Source: Fervidibacter canadensis
GTDB taxonomy: Bacteria; Armatimonadota; Fervidibacteria; Fervidibacterales; Fervidibacteraceae
Direction: 5' to 3'
NCBI GenBank assembly: GCA_041446545.1
Contig: JBGOEJ010000008.1
Coordinates: forward strand, 1-64,000
DNA: 64,000 nt
Position 1 is the first letter of the stretch, and each line of letters opens with the position of its first letter. Under the pieces are notes generated by a model, which was not told the DNA's origin, made no database searches, and saw only the letters and a program-made list of their open reading frames with translations. Made by a program: the position numbers and the translations under genes. This document shows positions 1 to 7,754 of the stretch, piece after piece.

Positions 1-2
1 AT

Positions 3-101
3 GGGCGAGTTCAAGGGCAAATCGTCTTGGGGGCGCAAGGGTTGGTGGGGGCGATGGAAGATGCCTGCCACCCCGAAGGCGTGGAGAAGAAAGAGGAGTA
101 A
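3..101 (+). CDS. C-terminal end of an unidentified protein (5' end outside window)
   Basis: Reading from base 3, the frame stays open for 32 codons and stops at TAA (99-101). It ends in a charged GVEKKEE tail that looks like a natural C-terminus. The other two forward frames give Arg/Trp-rich peptides typical of shadow frames. The piece is too short to assign a family. It could be non-coding, so confidence is low. A hairpin about 100 bases downstream could be its terminator. Confidence 0.35.
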   Translation, partial: GRVQGQIVLGAQGLVGAMEDACHPEGVEKKEE

Positions 102-537
102 CCCAACATTGACACCCGCCGCCATCATCCAGAGAACCGAAAAGTTCCGACCTTCGCCCTTCATCGCCGTCACCGACCTTGCCGACGGCTTTTGAATGAT
201 GCCTTCGGCTAAGGGAAGCCGAAAGGCTGGCGATATTTTAGCGACGGTGTGTGTGTGTCAATAGCGAAAATCGGCGAAAAAGGCGGCAATGTGGGGTGAT
301 TGGAGAGAGTGGGCTTTGGGTGGGATGGGAAGGTTTTGGGGCGAGAGGTTGGCAGAGAGGTAGACGACATGAGTGATGGCGACGGCAAGAGTCAAGGGAA
401 TGGGATGACGGTAGCAGGGTAGTGTCAATGGCGTGGTGAGGGCTTTCAGTCACCTACTTGACCGCATAATTTGTGGGGAAAGAAGGGATCACCGCAAGGG
501 CGAGAAAGTTTCAAATGAAAGGGTGAGGTGACGGGCG
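102..537. other. Gene-poor spacer with a hairpin and a GT repeat
   Basis: No convincing gene is visible. The reverse-strand open frames here are Ser/Pro/His-rich and look like shadows. An imperfect hairpin lies at 201-227 (GCCTTCGGCT paired with AGCCGAAAGGC, one bulge), followed by a short T-rich stretch, and may terminate the upstream gene. A (GT)6 run lies at 247-258. A Shine-Dalgarno-like GGTGAGGTGA precedes the next gene. Confidence 0.4.
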
Positions 538-855
538 ATGGCGCCTCCTGAGGAATTGCGGCGCTGGGCAGGGGCTCTTGCTGAAGCGTTAGAAGCGTCA
601 GCAGGGCAGCGCTCGTTCGTAGACTGCTTGGCAATAGCGGAGCAGGCGGTCAGTGACTTGGGGTTGGCTTATACGCTGCGCGTCGTCCGAAACCTTGTCG
701 GGCAAGGTTTCCCACCCTCACAGGCGATGGGGCGGTTTCCCGAAACTTTTGATGGCGTCATCCTGACCATCGTGGGCTACGGTGAAATTTATAGCGGGTC
801 GGATCGGACACTGCGCCGCTATGCCGACCGCCCTGAAGATTTATGCCCTCGCTGA
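538..855 (+). CDS. Small stand-alone type II secretion F-domain-like protein
   Basis: This 105-residue protein resembles one cytoplasmic T2SSF domain, the helical unit of GspF/PilC inner-membrane assembly proteins. The visible signature is a helical N-half, then G-F-P-P-S-Q-A-M, a phenylalanine-rich 'RFPETFDG' and 'GYGEIYSGSD..LRRYAD', which matches the family pattern 'ls.Al...p..f......ml..GE.sG.L...L'. Full GspF/PilC proteins are about 400 residues with two such domains and three membrane helices; here there is one domain and no membrane segment. The start is supported by GGTGAGGTGA just upstream. No pilus genes sit next to it, so a role in pilus or secretion assembly is only inferred. Confidence 0.6.
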   Translation: MAPPEELRRWAGALAEALEASAGQRSFVDCLAIAEQAVSDLGLAYTLRVVRNLVGQGFPPSQAMGRFPETFDGVILTIVGYGEIYSGSDRTLRRYADRPEDLCPR

Positions 856-870
856 GGGACGAAGCGTCCA

Positions 871-889
871 CCGCAGGCGTCGCCTGCGG
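871..889 (+). terminator. Perfect GC-rich hairpin after the T2SF-like gene
   Basis: CCGCAGGCG pairs exactly with CGCCTGCGG around a one-base loop centre, 15 bases after the stop codon. There is no T-run, so it is a weak intrinsic terminator candidate or a stray palindrome. Confidence 0.35.
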
Positions 890-994
890 TAAAAGCCACA
901 TCGGCAGACGACGAACGGCAATGACAGAAAGCGGAAGACGGCATACAATTGTCGGCGGCAAAAGTCGCTGAAACCATGAGGGGAGGAGTTTTGA

Positions 995-2980
995 ATGCGG
1001 GTGTTGATCACGGGCATCACGGGGTTTGTCGGGTCGCACATGGCGGAATTGGCGTTGGCGAAAGGTGCGGAGGTCTTTGGGACTTATCGTTGGCGGTCGC
1101 GCATGGACAACATCCAACACCTTTTGAGCCAAATTCGGTTGATTGAGTGCGACTTGCGGGACGCCATCTCCGTCCGCAACGCCCTCAAGGAAGCCAAGCC
1201 TGATTGGATTTTTCACTTGGCAGCCCAAAGTTATGTCCCGACGAGTTGGAGCGCTCCCGCTGACACGATGCACATCAACATCATCGGCACTGTCAATCTC
1301 TTTGAGGCTCTTCGGCAACTGGATTTAGACTGCCGTGTGCAAGTGGCAGGTTCGTCGGAAGAATATGGCTTGCAATTTGAGCACGAGTTGCCTATCAAGG
1401 AAACGAACCCATTGCGCCCTCTTTCGCCCTACGCCGTCAGCAAGGTCGCCCAAGACTTGCTGGGCTTTCAGTATCACCGCAGTTACGGCATGTTCATCGT
1501 CCGAACCCGCGCTTTCAACCACAGTGTGACCCGTTGGACGCCCATCTTGGTGCGGGATGACCGAACGGGTTTGATAGACATCCGATACATCGGCGAATTA
1601 CGCCGTTACAAACCGACGGGCTATATGAGCGGCAAGAAGTTAGAGGATGGAACGGTCGTTTGGGACTTTCGTCATGAACCGATGTCTGTCTGGTCGAACG
1701 GCAAGTGGAGCAGAATCCGTCGCCTCTACTGCCATCCCCTCAACGGGGATCGGGTTTTGCGCGTCGTCAGCGGTGGTGGCATCGTGGAGGTGACGGGCGA
1801 CCACTCCATCATTGCCTCCAACGGCATGGGACCTGAAGTGATGCACGCCCGCAACTTACTCATCGGTGACAAACTCACCCTTGTTCCTTTGCCTGTGAGC
1901 GAGTTAATGGTCGTCCCTGAAGAAGTGGCTTGGTTTTTGGGGTTCTTTGTGGCGGAAGGGACAATCCCGAGGGGACGAAGGGCAAAGATTACCAGCAAAA
2001 ACCCTGAACTGTTGGAACGCTGCCGTGAAGTCTTGCTCCGCTACTTCGGTAAGCACAGCACCATCCACCGAGAACAGGACGGGCTTTACTTCCTGCGCAT
2101 CGGTAAGCCATTGGACTTTGCCCGTTGGCTTTACCCACAGGTTTACGCCTCCGACGGGAACAAACGAGTGCCAATGAGCATCCTGAATGCCCAACCATCC
2201 GCCAAGCGGGCGTTTCTGGAAGGCTACAACGCTGGCGACGGGTTGCAGCGAGGTCATGGAAGTTATGCCTTCAAGACGAGATCGCCCATCTTGGCGATGG
2301 GGTTGTGCTATCTGGTCGCGGCGACGACAGGGCAGCGATTTTGCCTGAACACTGAGGTGCGGGAAGGGCGAGTTTACTACAGCATCAACCTGAACTCCGA
2401 CACCCCTGAACACGCCAATTGGGGCAAGCATTTGGAGATGCCTGACGAAATCGTCAAGAAAATAGACCGAGTTGATTACGAAGGGGAGGTTTGGGACATT
2501 GAAACGGACGACGGCGTTTTCCATGCGGGCATCGGTCGGTGTTTGGTGCACAATTCGGGTCCCCGCCGCCCTGAGCAGTTCGTGGATTCTGGTTTTGCAT
2601 GGCAAATTGCTCGCATTGAGGCAGGGTTGCAAGAGCCCGTCATCTATGTCGGCAACTTGGAAGCCAAGCGAGATTTCACCGATGTCCGCGACATCGTTCA
2701 GGCTTACTGGCTCGCACTGGAGAAGGGTGAGCCAGGCGAAGTTTACAACATCGCCACCGGCAAGGCATGGAGCGTTCAGGAAGTTTTGAACATGTTGCTC
2801 AGCATGACGAAGGTGCAAGTGGAAATCCGCCAAGACCCTGCCCGAATGCGCCCATCCGATGTCCCTGTGCTCATCGGCGATAGCACCAAATTCCGCCAAC
2901 GAACGGGTTGGCAACCTCAAATCCCTTACGAACAAACGCTACGCGACATGCTGGACTACTGGCGCAGCCGAGTGAAATGA
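995..2980 (+). CDS. gmd: GDP-mannose 4,6-dehydratase interrupted by an intein
   Basis: This extended short-chain dehydrogenase should convert GDP-D-mannose to GDP-4-dehydro-6-deoxy-D-mannose, the precursor of GDP-fucose or GDP-rhamnose for surface glycans. Residues 6-13 form the NAD(P)-binding motif TGITGFVG, 'AAQSYVPTSW' is typical of the GMD branch, and Y146-K150 is the YxxxK catalytic pair. At residue 176 the sequence enters a 344-residue intein and resumes at residue 521 with SGPRRPEQF. Joining the halves restores a 317-residue enzyme of normal size, with the expected FNH-SGPRR loop. The start is set by GGGGAGGAG six bases upstream. GMD versus the related RMD reductase cannot be fully settled by eye. 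The enzyme would depend on protein splicing for activity. Confidence 0.88.
   Translation: MRVLITGITGFVGSHMAELALAKGAEVFGTYRWRSRMDNIQHLLSQIRLIECDLRDAISVRNALKEAKPDWIFHLAAQSYVPTSWSAPADTMHINIIGTVNLFEALRQLDLDCRVQVAGSSEEYGLQFEHELPIKETNPLRPLSPYAVSKVAQDLLGFQYHRSYGMFIVRTRAFNHSVTRWTPILVRDDRTGLIDIRYIGELRRYKPTGYMSGKKLEDGTVVWDFRHEPMSVWSNGKWSRIRRLYCHPLNGDRVLRVVSGGGIVEVTGDHSIIASNGMGPEVMHARNLLIGDKLTLVPLPVSELMVVPEEVAWFLGFFVAEGTIPRGRRAKITSKNPELLERCREVLLRYFGKHSTIHREQDGLYFLRIGKPLDFARWLYPQVYASDGNKRVPMSILNAQPSAKRAFLEGYNAGDGLQRGHGSYAFKTRSPILAMGLCYLVAATTGQRFCLNTEVREGRVYYSINLNSDTPEHANWGKHLEMPDEIVKKIDRVDYEGEVWDIETDDGVFHAGIGRCLVHNSGPRRPEQFVDSGFAWQIARIEAGLQEPVIYVGNLEAKRDFTDVRDIVQAYWLALEKGEPGEVYNIATGKAWSVQEVLNMLLSMTKVQVEIRQDPARMRPSDVPVLIGDSTKFRQRTGWQPQIPYEQTLRDMLDYWRSRVK
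1523..2554 (+). mobile_element. LAGLIDADG intein in gmd (Ser1 type)
   Basis: The in-frame insert covers residues 177-520 of the gmd product. It starts with Ser (SVTRWTPILV) and ends with VHN, followed by Ser+1 of the C-extein. The splicing blocks are visible: block A at the start, the TGDH of block B in 'EVTGDHSIIAS', block F 'VWDIETDDGVFHAGIG' and block G 'LVHN'. Two dodecapeptide motifs, 'LGFFVAEGT' and 'FLEGYNAGDG', mark a LAGLIDADG homing endonuclease, so the element is probably full-size rather than a mini-intein. It sits beside the catalytic loop of the host enzyme, the usual kind of site for inteins. Confidence 0.9.
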
Positions 2981-3036
2981 CCAATGGGGGCGAGGGACGG
3001 GGGACGCGAGGTTAAGGCTACTACCAGCCGCAGATC

Positions 3037-3060
3037 GTTGGATGGGCTATTAGCCACGAT
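3037..3060 (+). repeat. Degenerate copy of the window's palindromic spacer repeat
   Basis: This spacer sequence matches the repeat family with core GTGGCTATCAGCCAC (other copies near 7.7, 9.2, 14.0, 48.3 and 49.3 kb) at most positions, with the core changed to GGGCTATTAGCCAC. It lies between gmd and the DUF885 gene. Confidence 0.6.
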
Positions 3061-3118
3061 GAACCCTGCCACGACCTAAATTTGCCGACCTTGACTTCGT
3101 TGAAAGGAGGGCAAGGCG

Positions 3119-4756
3119 ATGGAAGTCAGGCGATTTCAAACGCTCGTGGACGAAGTGTTGAAGGCATTGTGGGAAGACGACCCTGTGTTTGCGACGGCGT
3201 GCGGCGTCCACGACTACGACGACCGATTAGGGCGAATGAGCCCTGACGCCATCCAACATCACCTTACCACGATCAAAGGCTTCATCAACGAACTGGAACG
3301 CCTTGATGGTGATTTGTCGGCAGACGAGGATGCTGACCGAAAAGCCTTGTTGGCGCATTTGAAAGATGCCGTCCTAGATTGGGAAGTCCTCCGTTGGCAC
3401 ATCAAAGAACCCGCCCTTTACCTTGACCACGCCCTTTACGGCGCTTTCCTTTTGCTTGCCCGTGACTTTGCCCCCCTTTCTCAACGGATGGAGTGCCTTG
3501 CCAAGCGCTTGCGGGAGTTTCGGAGGTTGCTGGAGGAAGGGAAGGTGAACATCGTCCCATCGGTGGTGCCAGCGGTTTACTTGGAGACGGCGTTGGAAAC
3601 TTTGGAGGGGGCGAAAAGTTTTTTGAGCCTTGCTGTCCCGCAGGCTGCCGAGCAACTTTCCGATGAGGCGTTGCGGCGGGAGGTGTTGCGGGCAGTGGAC
3701 GAGGCGGGCTTGGCGCTGACGGATTTTGAGCGGTTTTTGCAAGAACGCATCGCCCCCAACGCTCTTGGCGATTACGCCATCGGTGCGGATTTGTTCACGG
3801 CAAAGTTGCGGGAGGAGCATTTGCTCTCGGAGACACCTGACGAATTGGAAGCGATGGGGCGGGAGGTGTTGGAGCAAACGAAGGCGGAACTTGAAAAGGT
3901 CGCTAAAGCCATTGAACCTGATGTGCCTTGGTTTGAGTTGGTGGAGCGGTTGAAGAGACACCATCCGCCGAAGGAGAGGCTGGTGGAAGTCTACGCCGAA
4001 GAGGTCGGCAAAGCGCGGCAATTCGTCGTGGAGAAAGGGATAGCGACGCTGCCTGAAGGCGAACGGCTGCGGGTCGTGGAGACGCCACCGTTTGAGCGGG
4101 CGACGACGCCTTACGCTGCCTACATGCCGCCTGCGCCCTTTGATGCCCAAAGCGAAGGCTTGTTCTATGTCACGCCCGTTGACCCGAAAGAACCGCCTGA
4201 AGTTCAGGAAGACCGCTTGCGAGGGCATTGCTCCTTCGCTTTGCCCATCACAGTTATCCACGAAGCCTACCCAGGGCATCACCTGCAACTTTCCGTCGCC
4301 GCCTCCTTGCCGTCCAAAGTGCGCAAAGTGTTTGGCAACAACTTGTTCGTGGAGGGATGGGCGCTTTACTGCGAGGAGTTGATGTGGGAGCAGGGCTACA
4401 CAGACGATTGGCAAGTTCGGCTGTTCCAATTGAAGGATTTGGTCTGGCGGGCGGTTCGGGTCATCGTGGATATCGGGCTTCATTGCAAAGGGATGAGTTT
4501 CGTGGAGGCTGTCCAATGGCTCGTTCAGGAAGCCCACTTAGAACGCGCCAACGCCGAAGCGGAAGTCCGCCGCTACACCGCTTCACCGACGCAACCTTTG
4601 TCCTACTTGACAGGCAAGCAAGCCATCCTGCAGTTGCGGGAGGAAGTGCAACGACGGGAAGGCAATCAATTTTCGCTGCGCCGCTTCCACGACCGATTGT
4701 TGCAAGCAGGCGGATTGCCCATGCCTTTGGTGCGAAAGTTGGTGCTGGGCGGATAG
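3119..4756 (+). CDS. DUF885 family metallopeptidase-like protein
   Basis: This 545-residue protein has the size and layout of the DUF885 family, predicted zinc-dependent carboxypeptidase-like enzymes. A mostly helical N-terminal two-thirds is followed by the motif HEAYPGHH at residues 381-388, a HExxH-type zinc site. Then comes 'NNLFVEGWALYCEEL', whose glutamates are the likely third zinc ligand or catalytic acid. No signal peptide is seen, so it is probably cytoplasmic. AAAGGAGG lies just upstream of the chosen ATG. It stands alone, with a palindromic repeat in the spacer before it. Substrate is unknown; peptide or dipeptide hydrolysis is the family expectation. Confidence 0.85.
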   Translation: MEVRRFQTLVDEVLKALWEDDPVFATACGVHDYDDRLGRMSPDAIQHHLTTIKGFINELERLDGDLSADEDADRKALLAHLKDAVLDWEVLRWHIKEPALYLDHALYGAFLLLARDFAPLSQRMECLAKRLREFRRLLEEGKVNIVPSVVPAVYLETALETLEGAKSFLSLAVPQAAEQLSDEALRREVLRAVDEAGLALTDFERFLQERIAPNALGDYAIGADLFTAKLREEHLLSETPDELEAMGREVLEQTKAELEKVAKAIEPDVPWFELVERLKRHHPPKERLVEVYAEEVGKARQFVVEKGIATLPEGERLRVVETPPFERATTPYAAYMPPAPFDAQSEGLFYVTPVDPKEPPEVQEDRLRGHCSFALPITVIHEAYPGHHLQLSVAASLPSKVRKVFGNNLFVEGWALYCEELMWEQGYTDDWQVRLFQLKDLVWRAVRVIVDIGLHCKGMSFVEAVQWLVQEAHLERANAEAEVRRYTASPTQPLSYLTGKQAILQLREEVQRREGNQFSLRRFHDRLLQAGGLPMPLVRKLVLGG

Positions 4757-4785
4757 GCAGGTGGGCAGGTCGTGGCAGGTCTATC

Positions 4786-4803
4786 TTGGCTGATAGCCAC
4801 TCC
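4786..4803 (-). repeat. Partial copy of the palindromic spacer repeat
   Basis: TTGGCTGATAGCCACTCC matches the reverse orientation of the repeat family (core GTGGCTGATAGCCAC) but lacks its left flank. It lies between two convergent genes. Confidence 0.55.
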
Positions 4804-4811
4804 CACATCGC

Positions 4812-5381
4812 TCATTTTTCGGCATAGCGCTCTTCTTTCCAGACATCGCCTCGCATGTGATAGCCTCGTTGCTCCCAATAGCCGGGCTTGTCGTCCGCCA
4901 TCAATTCCAGACCGCAGAGCCATTTGGCACTTTTCCAACCGTAACGGCTGGGGACGAGCAAACGGAGAGGGTAGCCGTGTTCGGGCGTGAGGGGTTGACC
5001 GTTGACCGCCCAGACAAGCATCCCATCGTTAAGCACAACTTCCAAGTCCAAGTTGGTCGTGTAGCCGTCGCAGGAATGCGCCATGACGAAGCGGGCGTTA
5101 GGTTTGGGTTTCGCCAGCGCCAACACTTCCCTTGCCCAAACGCCTTCCCATTCGTCATCCAAACGGCTCCAGCCCGTGACGCAATGAAAATCGCAACGGC
5201 GACGGACGACGGGCAGCGACCGAATTTGCTCGTAAGTCAGGCTCACTTCCTCTTCCACCAACCCGAAAATGCGCAAGCGCCACTGTTCTAAGTCCACCTT
5301 CGGCACGCCCATAGAGAGCATGACGGGGAAGGAACGGACGACCCGCTGGCGAGGCGGGAGGCGATGCCCTTGCTCGCTCAT
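4812..5381 (-). CDS. Sulfite-oxidase-like molybdopterin oxidoreductase
   Basis: This 189-residue protein is a single Mo-cofactor-binding domain of the sulfite oxidase family. It is similar in size to the short YuiH-like/MsrP-like proteins that lack heme and dimerisation domains. The segment 'CDFHCVTGWSR' contains Cys67, the expected cysteine ligand to molybdenum, and 'HSCDGYTTNLDLE' and 'GYPLRLLVPSRYGWKSAKW' are further family motifs. No Tat signal is present, so it is likely cytoplasmic. AAAGGAGGTC precedes the start. The ATG overlaps the stop of the upstream lipoprotein gene by four bases (ATGA), which implies translational coupling. Its substrate (sulfoxide, sulfite or other) cannot be told from sequence. 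Confidence 0.85.
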   Translation of the reverse strand: MSEQGHRLPPRQRVVRSFPVMLSMGVPKVDLEQWRLRIFGLVEEEVSLTYEQIRSLPVVRRRCDFHCVTGWSRLDDEWEGVWAREVLALAKPKPNARFVMAHSCDGYTTNLDLEVVLNDGMLVWAVNGQPLTPEHGYPLRLLVPSRYGWKSAKWLCGLELMADDKPGYWEQRGYHMRGDVWKEERYAEK

Positions 5382-6019
5382 CGGGATGACCTCCTTTGCG
5401 ACGGCGATGATTTTGCCTTGGGAACGAAAGCGGCTTGCGCTTTCACTTTAACGCACAGCGCCAAAAGGTGGGTGCGGACATAAAAGCGGTCGCTTTGGCG
5501 TTGCCGCAATGTCGCCAATTGCATCGCCCACCTCAAGGCGCTGGCACGCTCCCAAGGGGGCAGGAACGAAGCGGCATCTTTCAAACACAGCACCGCCGCT
5601 TGGCAGAATTGCAAAGTGCGCTCAAGATTGCCTTCGTCCAGTGCCAAACGGGCAGCGTCCAAGTAAGACCCTGCTGCCCACAAAAGGGCGCGCCCAATAA
5701 TTTGCGCCCTTTTGTTGAGGCGTTCGTCGGTGGGATTTTGCCAGAGCCTCATCAGCGAGGGTCGCCCATCGGCTGGCAGGTGAAGGAGAGCATCGGCAAA
5801 TTGATGGGGCGGTTGGGTCTTCAGTTGTTGGGCGGCTTGCTGCCACCGTCGGGCTTGACGGGCAGCGAAAAGGGATGGTGAAGGTGCGATGCAGCCAATG
5901 CCCAAACCGAGACAAAGTCCAAGCAAGGTGAGGGCAAGGCAGCGGGTGAGGTGGCGAAAATGGTCGCTTCTTTTGGCGCTGCTAATGGCTGCACTCTCTT
6001 TAGGGCTATGGCGCTTCAT
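5378..6019 (-). CDS. Predicted lipoprotein of unknown function, coupled to the Mo enzyme
   Basis: This 213-residue protein has a basic N-terminus, a hydrophobic stretch and a lipobox-like LGIGC, as expected of an exported lipoprotein. The rest is helical and rich in Ala, Leu and Arg, possibly TPR-like ('LALDEGNLERTLQFCQAAVL'), with no family I can name. The ATG is preceded by GGGAGG at good spacing, and the stop overlaps the next start (ATGA). Its first 131 bases lie opposite the 5' end of the amidase gene on the other strand. That is unusual and makes one of the two starts suspect. Together with the downstream gene it may form a two-gene unit. Confidence 0.6.
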   Translation of the reverse strand: MKRHSPKESAAISSAKRSDHFRHLTRCLALTLLGLCLGLGIGCIAPSPSLFAARQARRWQQAAQQLKTQPPHQFADALLHLPADGRPSLMRLWQNPTDERLNKRAQIIGRALLWAAGSYLDAARLALDEGNLERTLQFCQAAVLCLKDAASFLPPWERASALRWAMQLATLRQRQSDRFYVRTHLLALCVKVKAQAAFVPKAKSSPSQRRSSR

Positions 6020-6605
6020 TGCCTCCCACCGCCCTCAAACCTTGCCAATGGCTCACCGTCCCATCGCCGTCATAGATGCCGGGCATGGGGCAATTTTAAC
6101 GGACGGGCTTTTAGACACAGGCGCCGTTTGGTTCGGTTTGCGGGAAGCCGATTTGGTGATGGATTTGGCACGGCGGTTACAAGCGGCGTTGGAACGAAGA
6201 GGATGGGTGGCTATCTTGACCCGAGATGGTGAGGTCACTCCCTTCAGCCTTTCTGGGCGAACGGCACTGGCGCGGCAAGTTGGGGCGAATGTCTTCGTCT
6301 CATTGCACCTGAACAGTTCTCCATCACCAAAGCCGCATGGAGTCAGCGTGTTTTACTGGCATCCTGAAAGCGAGCCGTTGGCAGCATTGCTGCAACGGCG
6401 ATTGAGCCAACGGTTGAAATTGCGGGATCGGGGCATTCAACGGGGTGCTTTCGTCGTTTTGCTGACGGCGACGATGCCAGCCGTCTTGGTGGAGTTAGGC
6501 TTTTTGTCTAACCCTCAAGAAGCTCGGCGGCTCAGCGACCCTGTTTTTCGGGCGCAAGCAGCGGAAGTGATAGCGGCAGCATTGCAGGAATGGTGGGCAA
6601 AATAA
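5889..6605 (+). CDS. N-acetylmuramoyl-L-alanine amidase (Amidase_3), membrane-anchored
   Basis: This 238-residue protein has a basic N-terminus and one hydrophobic segment ('WSLLLALLMAALSLGLW', about residues 25-41), then a complete Amidase_3 domain that cleaves the MurNAc-L-Ala bond of peptidoglycan. Zinc-site motifs are visible: DAGHG (His), 'LREADL' (Glu), 'SLHLN' (His) and the catalytic 'VELGFLSN' (Glu). It would act in the cell wall, tethered to the inner membrane or secreted. GAAGGT precedes the chosen ATG weakly. A later start at ATG 5898 or GTG 5928 would reduce the antisense overlap with the divergent lipoprotein gene and keep the anchor. Confidence 0.85.
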   Translation: MQPMPKPRQSPSKVRARQRVRWRKWSLLLALLMAALSLGLWRFIASHRPQTLPMAHRPIAVIDAGHGAILTDGLLDTGAVWFGLREADLVMDLARRLQAALERRGWVAILTRDGEVTPFSLSGRTALARQVGANVFVSLHLNSSPSPKPHGVSVFYWHPESEPLAALLQRRLSQRLKLRDRGIQRGAFVVLLTATMPAVLVELGFLSNPQEARRLSDPVFRAQAAEVIAAALQEWWAK

Positions 6606-6653
6606 GGGCGATAAAAAGGGAGGCAGGAGCGTCGGGTCATGCCTATCTCGTCG

Positions 6654-6688
6654 GGTCCCCTTTGGGACCGAATGCGCTCTTGGGCGCA
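6654..6688. terminator. Two adjacent hairpins between convergent amidase and htpX genes
   Basis: GGTCCC-CTTT-GGGACC (6654-6669) is followed at once by TGCGC-TCTTGG-GCGCA (about 6673-6688). Both are symmetrical and lie between two gene ends. Neither has a clear T-run, so they could serve as a weak bidirectional terminator or stabilise transcript ends. Confidence 0.4.
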
Positions 6689-6737
6689 TAGCCGGGGTTC
6701 GGCAGTGACGCCGACCGCTCCTGCCGTCCGAGCGCAA

Positions 6738-7625
6738 TTATGGCGTCGTCACCATCTGCTGCGCAAGAGCCTGCAAGCGGGCGATGCGCTCTTCCGTCGG
6801 CGGGTGGGTGCGAAAGAGGTTGACAAACCAATTTCCTGACCCACCTGAATCGCCGAAGGGATTGACGATGAACAGGTGAGCCGTCGCAGGGTTCGTCTCC
6901 ATCGGGGCGAGGGCGACGCCTCGCTCCAATTTTGCCAACGCCGATGCCAGTGCTAACGGCTTGCCACTGATGTAAGCGCCTCCTTCGTCGGCGAGAAACT
7001 CACGGGTCCGAGAGATAGCCAACTGAATGAGCAGAGCGGCAAGGGGCAAAACGATGATGCCGATTAAAAGCCCGACCAACGCCAAAGGGTTGCTGCCACG
7101 CTCACGGTCATCGCTGCCCCACGCACCGAACCAAAGGAAGAAACGGGCGAAATCCGCCAGCACGGCGATGGCACCCGCCAAAGTGGCAGCGACGACCATG
7201 ATGAGAGTGTCGCGATGCTTGATGTGGGCAAGTTCGTGGGCGAGGACACCTTCCAATTCGTCGCGGTTGAGCATCCGCAAAATGCCTTCCGTGACGGCGA
7301 CGGCGGCGTGGTTGGGGCTACGCCCTGTCGCAAAGGCGTTGGGGGTTTCGGTCGGGATGAGGTAAACGCGAGGCTTTGGGATACCCGCCCGTTGCGCCAA
7401 TCGCGCCACGATGTCATGCAACTCTGGCGCTTCCCATTCCGAAAGTTCACGGGCGCCTTGCATCGCTAAGACGATGCGGTCACTGAAGAAGTAAGCGACG
7501 AAGTTCATAATGCCTGCCAACAACAAAGCGATGAGCATTCCTTGCTGCCCGCCGACCATTCTGCCAAACATCACGAACAATACCGTCAGCGTGCCCAGCA
7601 AAAGCAGCGTCTTCAGTTGGTTCAT
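6738..7625 (-). CDS. htpX: HtpX family zinc metalloprotease
   Basis: This 295-residue M48-type membrane protease degrades misfolded membrane proteins. Two hydrophobic segments lie near the N-terminus (about 5-50), the zinc motif HELAH is at 130-134, a further membrane pair is at about 145-200, and 'SRTREFLADEGGA' supplies the third zinc ligand (Glu). 'NAFATGRSPNHAAVAVTEGIL' is a typical HtpX segment. I start at the ATG at 7625 because GAAGGAGA lies seven bases upstream; an in-frame GTG four codons earlier falls on that ribosome-binding site. Size fits the family. The site is cytoplasm-facing at the inner membrane. Confidence 0.92.
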   Translation of the reverse strand: MNQLKTLLLLGTLTVLFVMFGRMVGGQQGMLIALLLAGIMNFVAYFFSDRIVLAMQGARELSEWEAPELHDIVARLAQRAGIPKPRVYLIPTETPNAFATGRSPNHAAVAVTEGILRMLNRDELEGVLAHELAHIKHRDTLIMVVAATLAGAIAVLADFARFFLWFGAWGSDDRERGSNPLALVGLLIGIIVLPLAALLIQLAISRTREFLADEGGAYISGKPLALASALAKLERGVALAPMETNPATAHLFIVNPFGDSGGSGNWFVNLFRTHPPTEERIARLQALAQQMVTTP

Positions 7626-7690
7626 CGTCTCCTTCACCGGCGCTCTTTTCAGCGCCGCGAAAATTTTGCCACGCAGCCTCGCCGACGCAA

Positions 7691-7747
7691 GTCGTGCTAA
7701 TAGCCGCTTTAACGGGGCTGCCCGTCGTGGCTGATAGCCACTTCAAC
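7691..7747 (-). repeat. Tandem pair of palindromic spacer repeats
   Basis: Two direct copies lie at 7691-7713 (core GCTAATAGCCGC) and 7724-7747 (core GTGGCTGATAGCCAC), separated by ten bases in the spacer between the AAA+ ATPase and htpX genes. The second is close to consensus and the first has compensating stem changes. Paired, evenly spaced copies resemble REP-type elements. Confidence 0.7.
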
Positions 7748-7754
7748 AGCAGGG

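Noticed and set aside
1..195. Forward frame starting with ATG at base 1
   Set aside because: The peptide is Trp/Arg/Lys-rich without domain pattern and lacks an upstream site in the window; the frame from base 3 looks more protein-like.
1904..2935. Long reverse-strand frame opposite gmd
   Set aside because: It is antisense to a confidently identified enzyme plus intein; its composition is that of a shadow frame.
3374..4537. 387-codon reverse frame opposite the DUF885 gene
   Set aside because: No family pattern, rich in His/Arg/Gln/Leu, fully antisense to a conserved gene.
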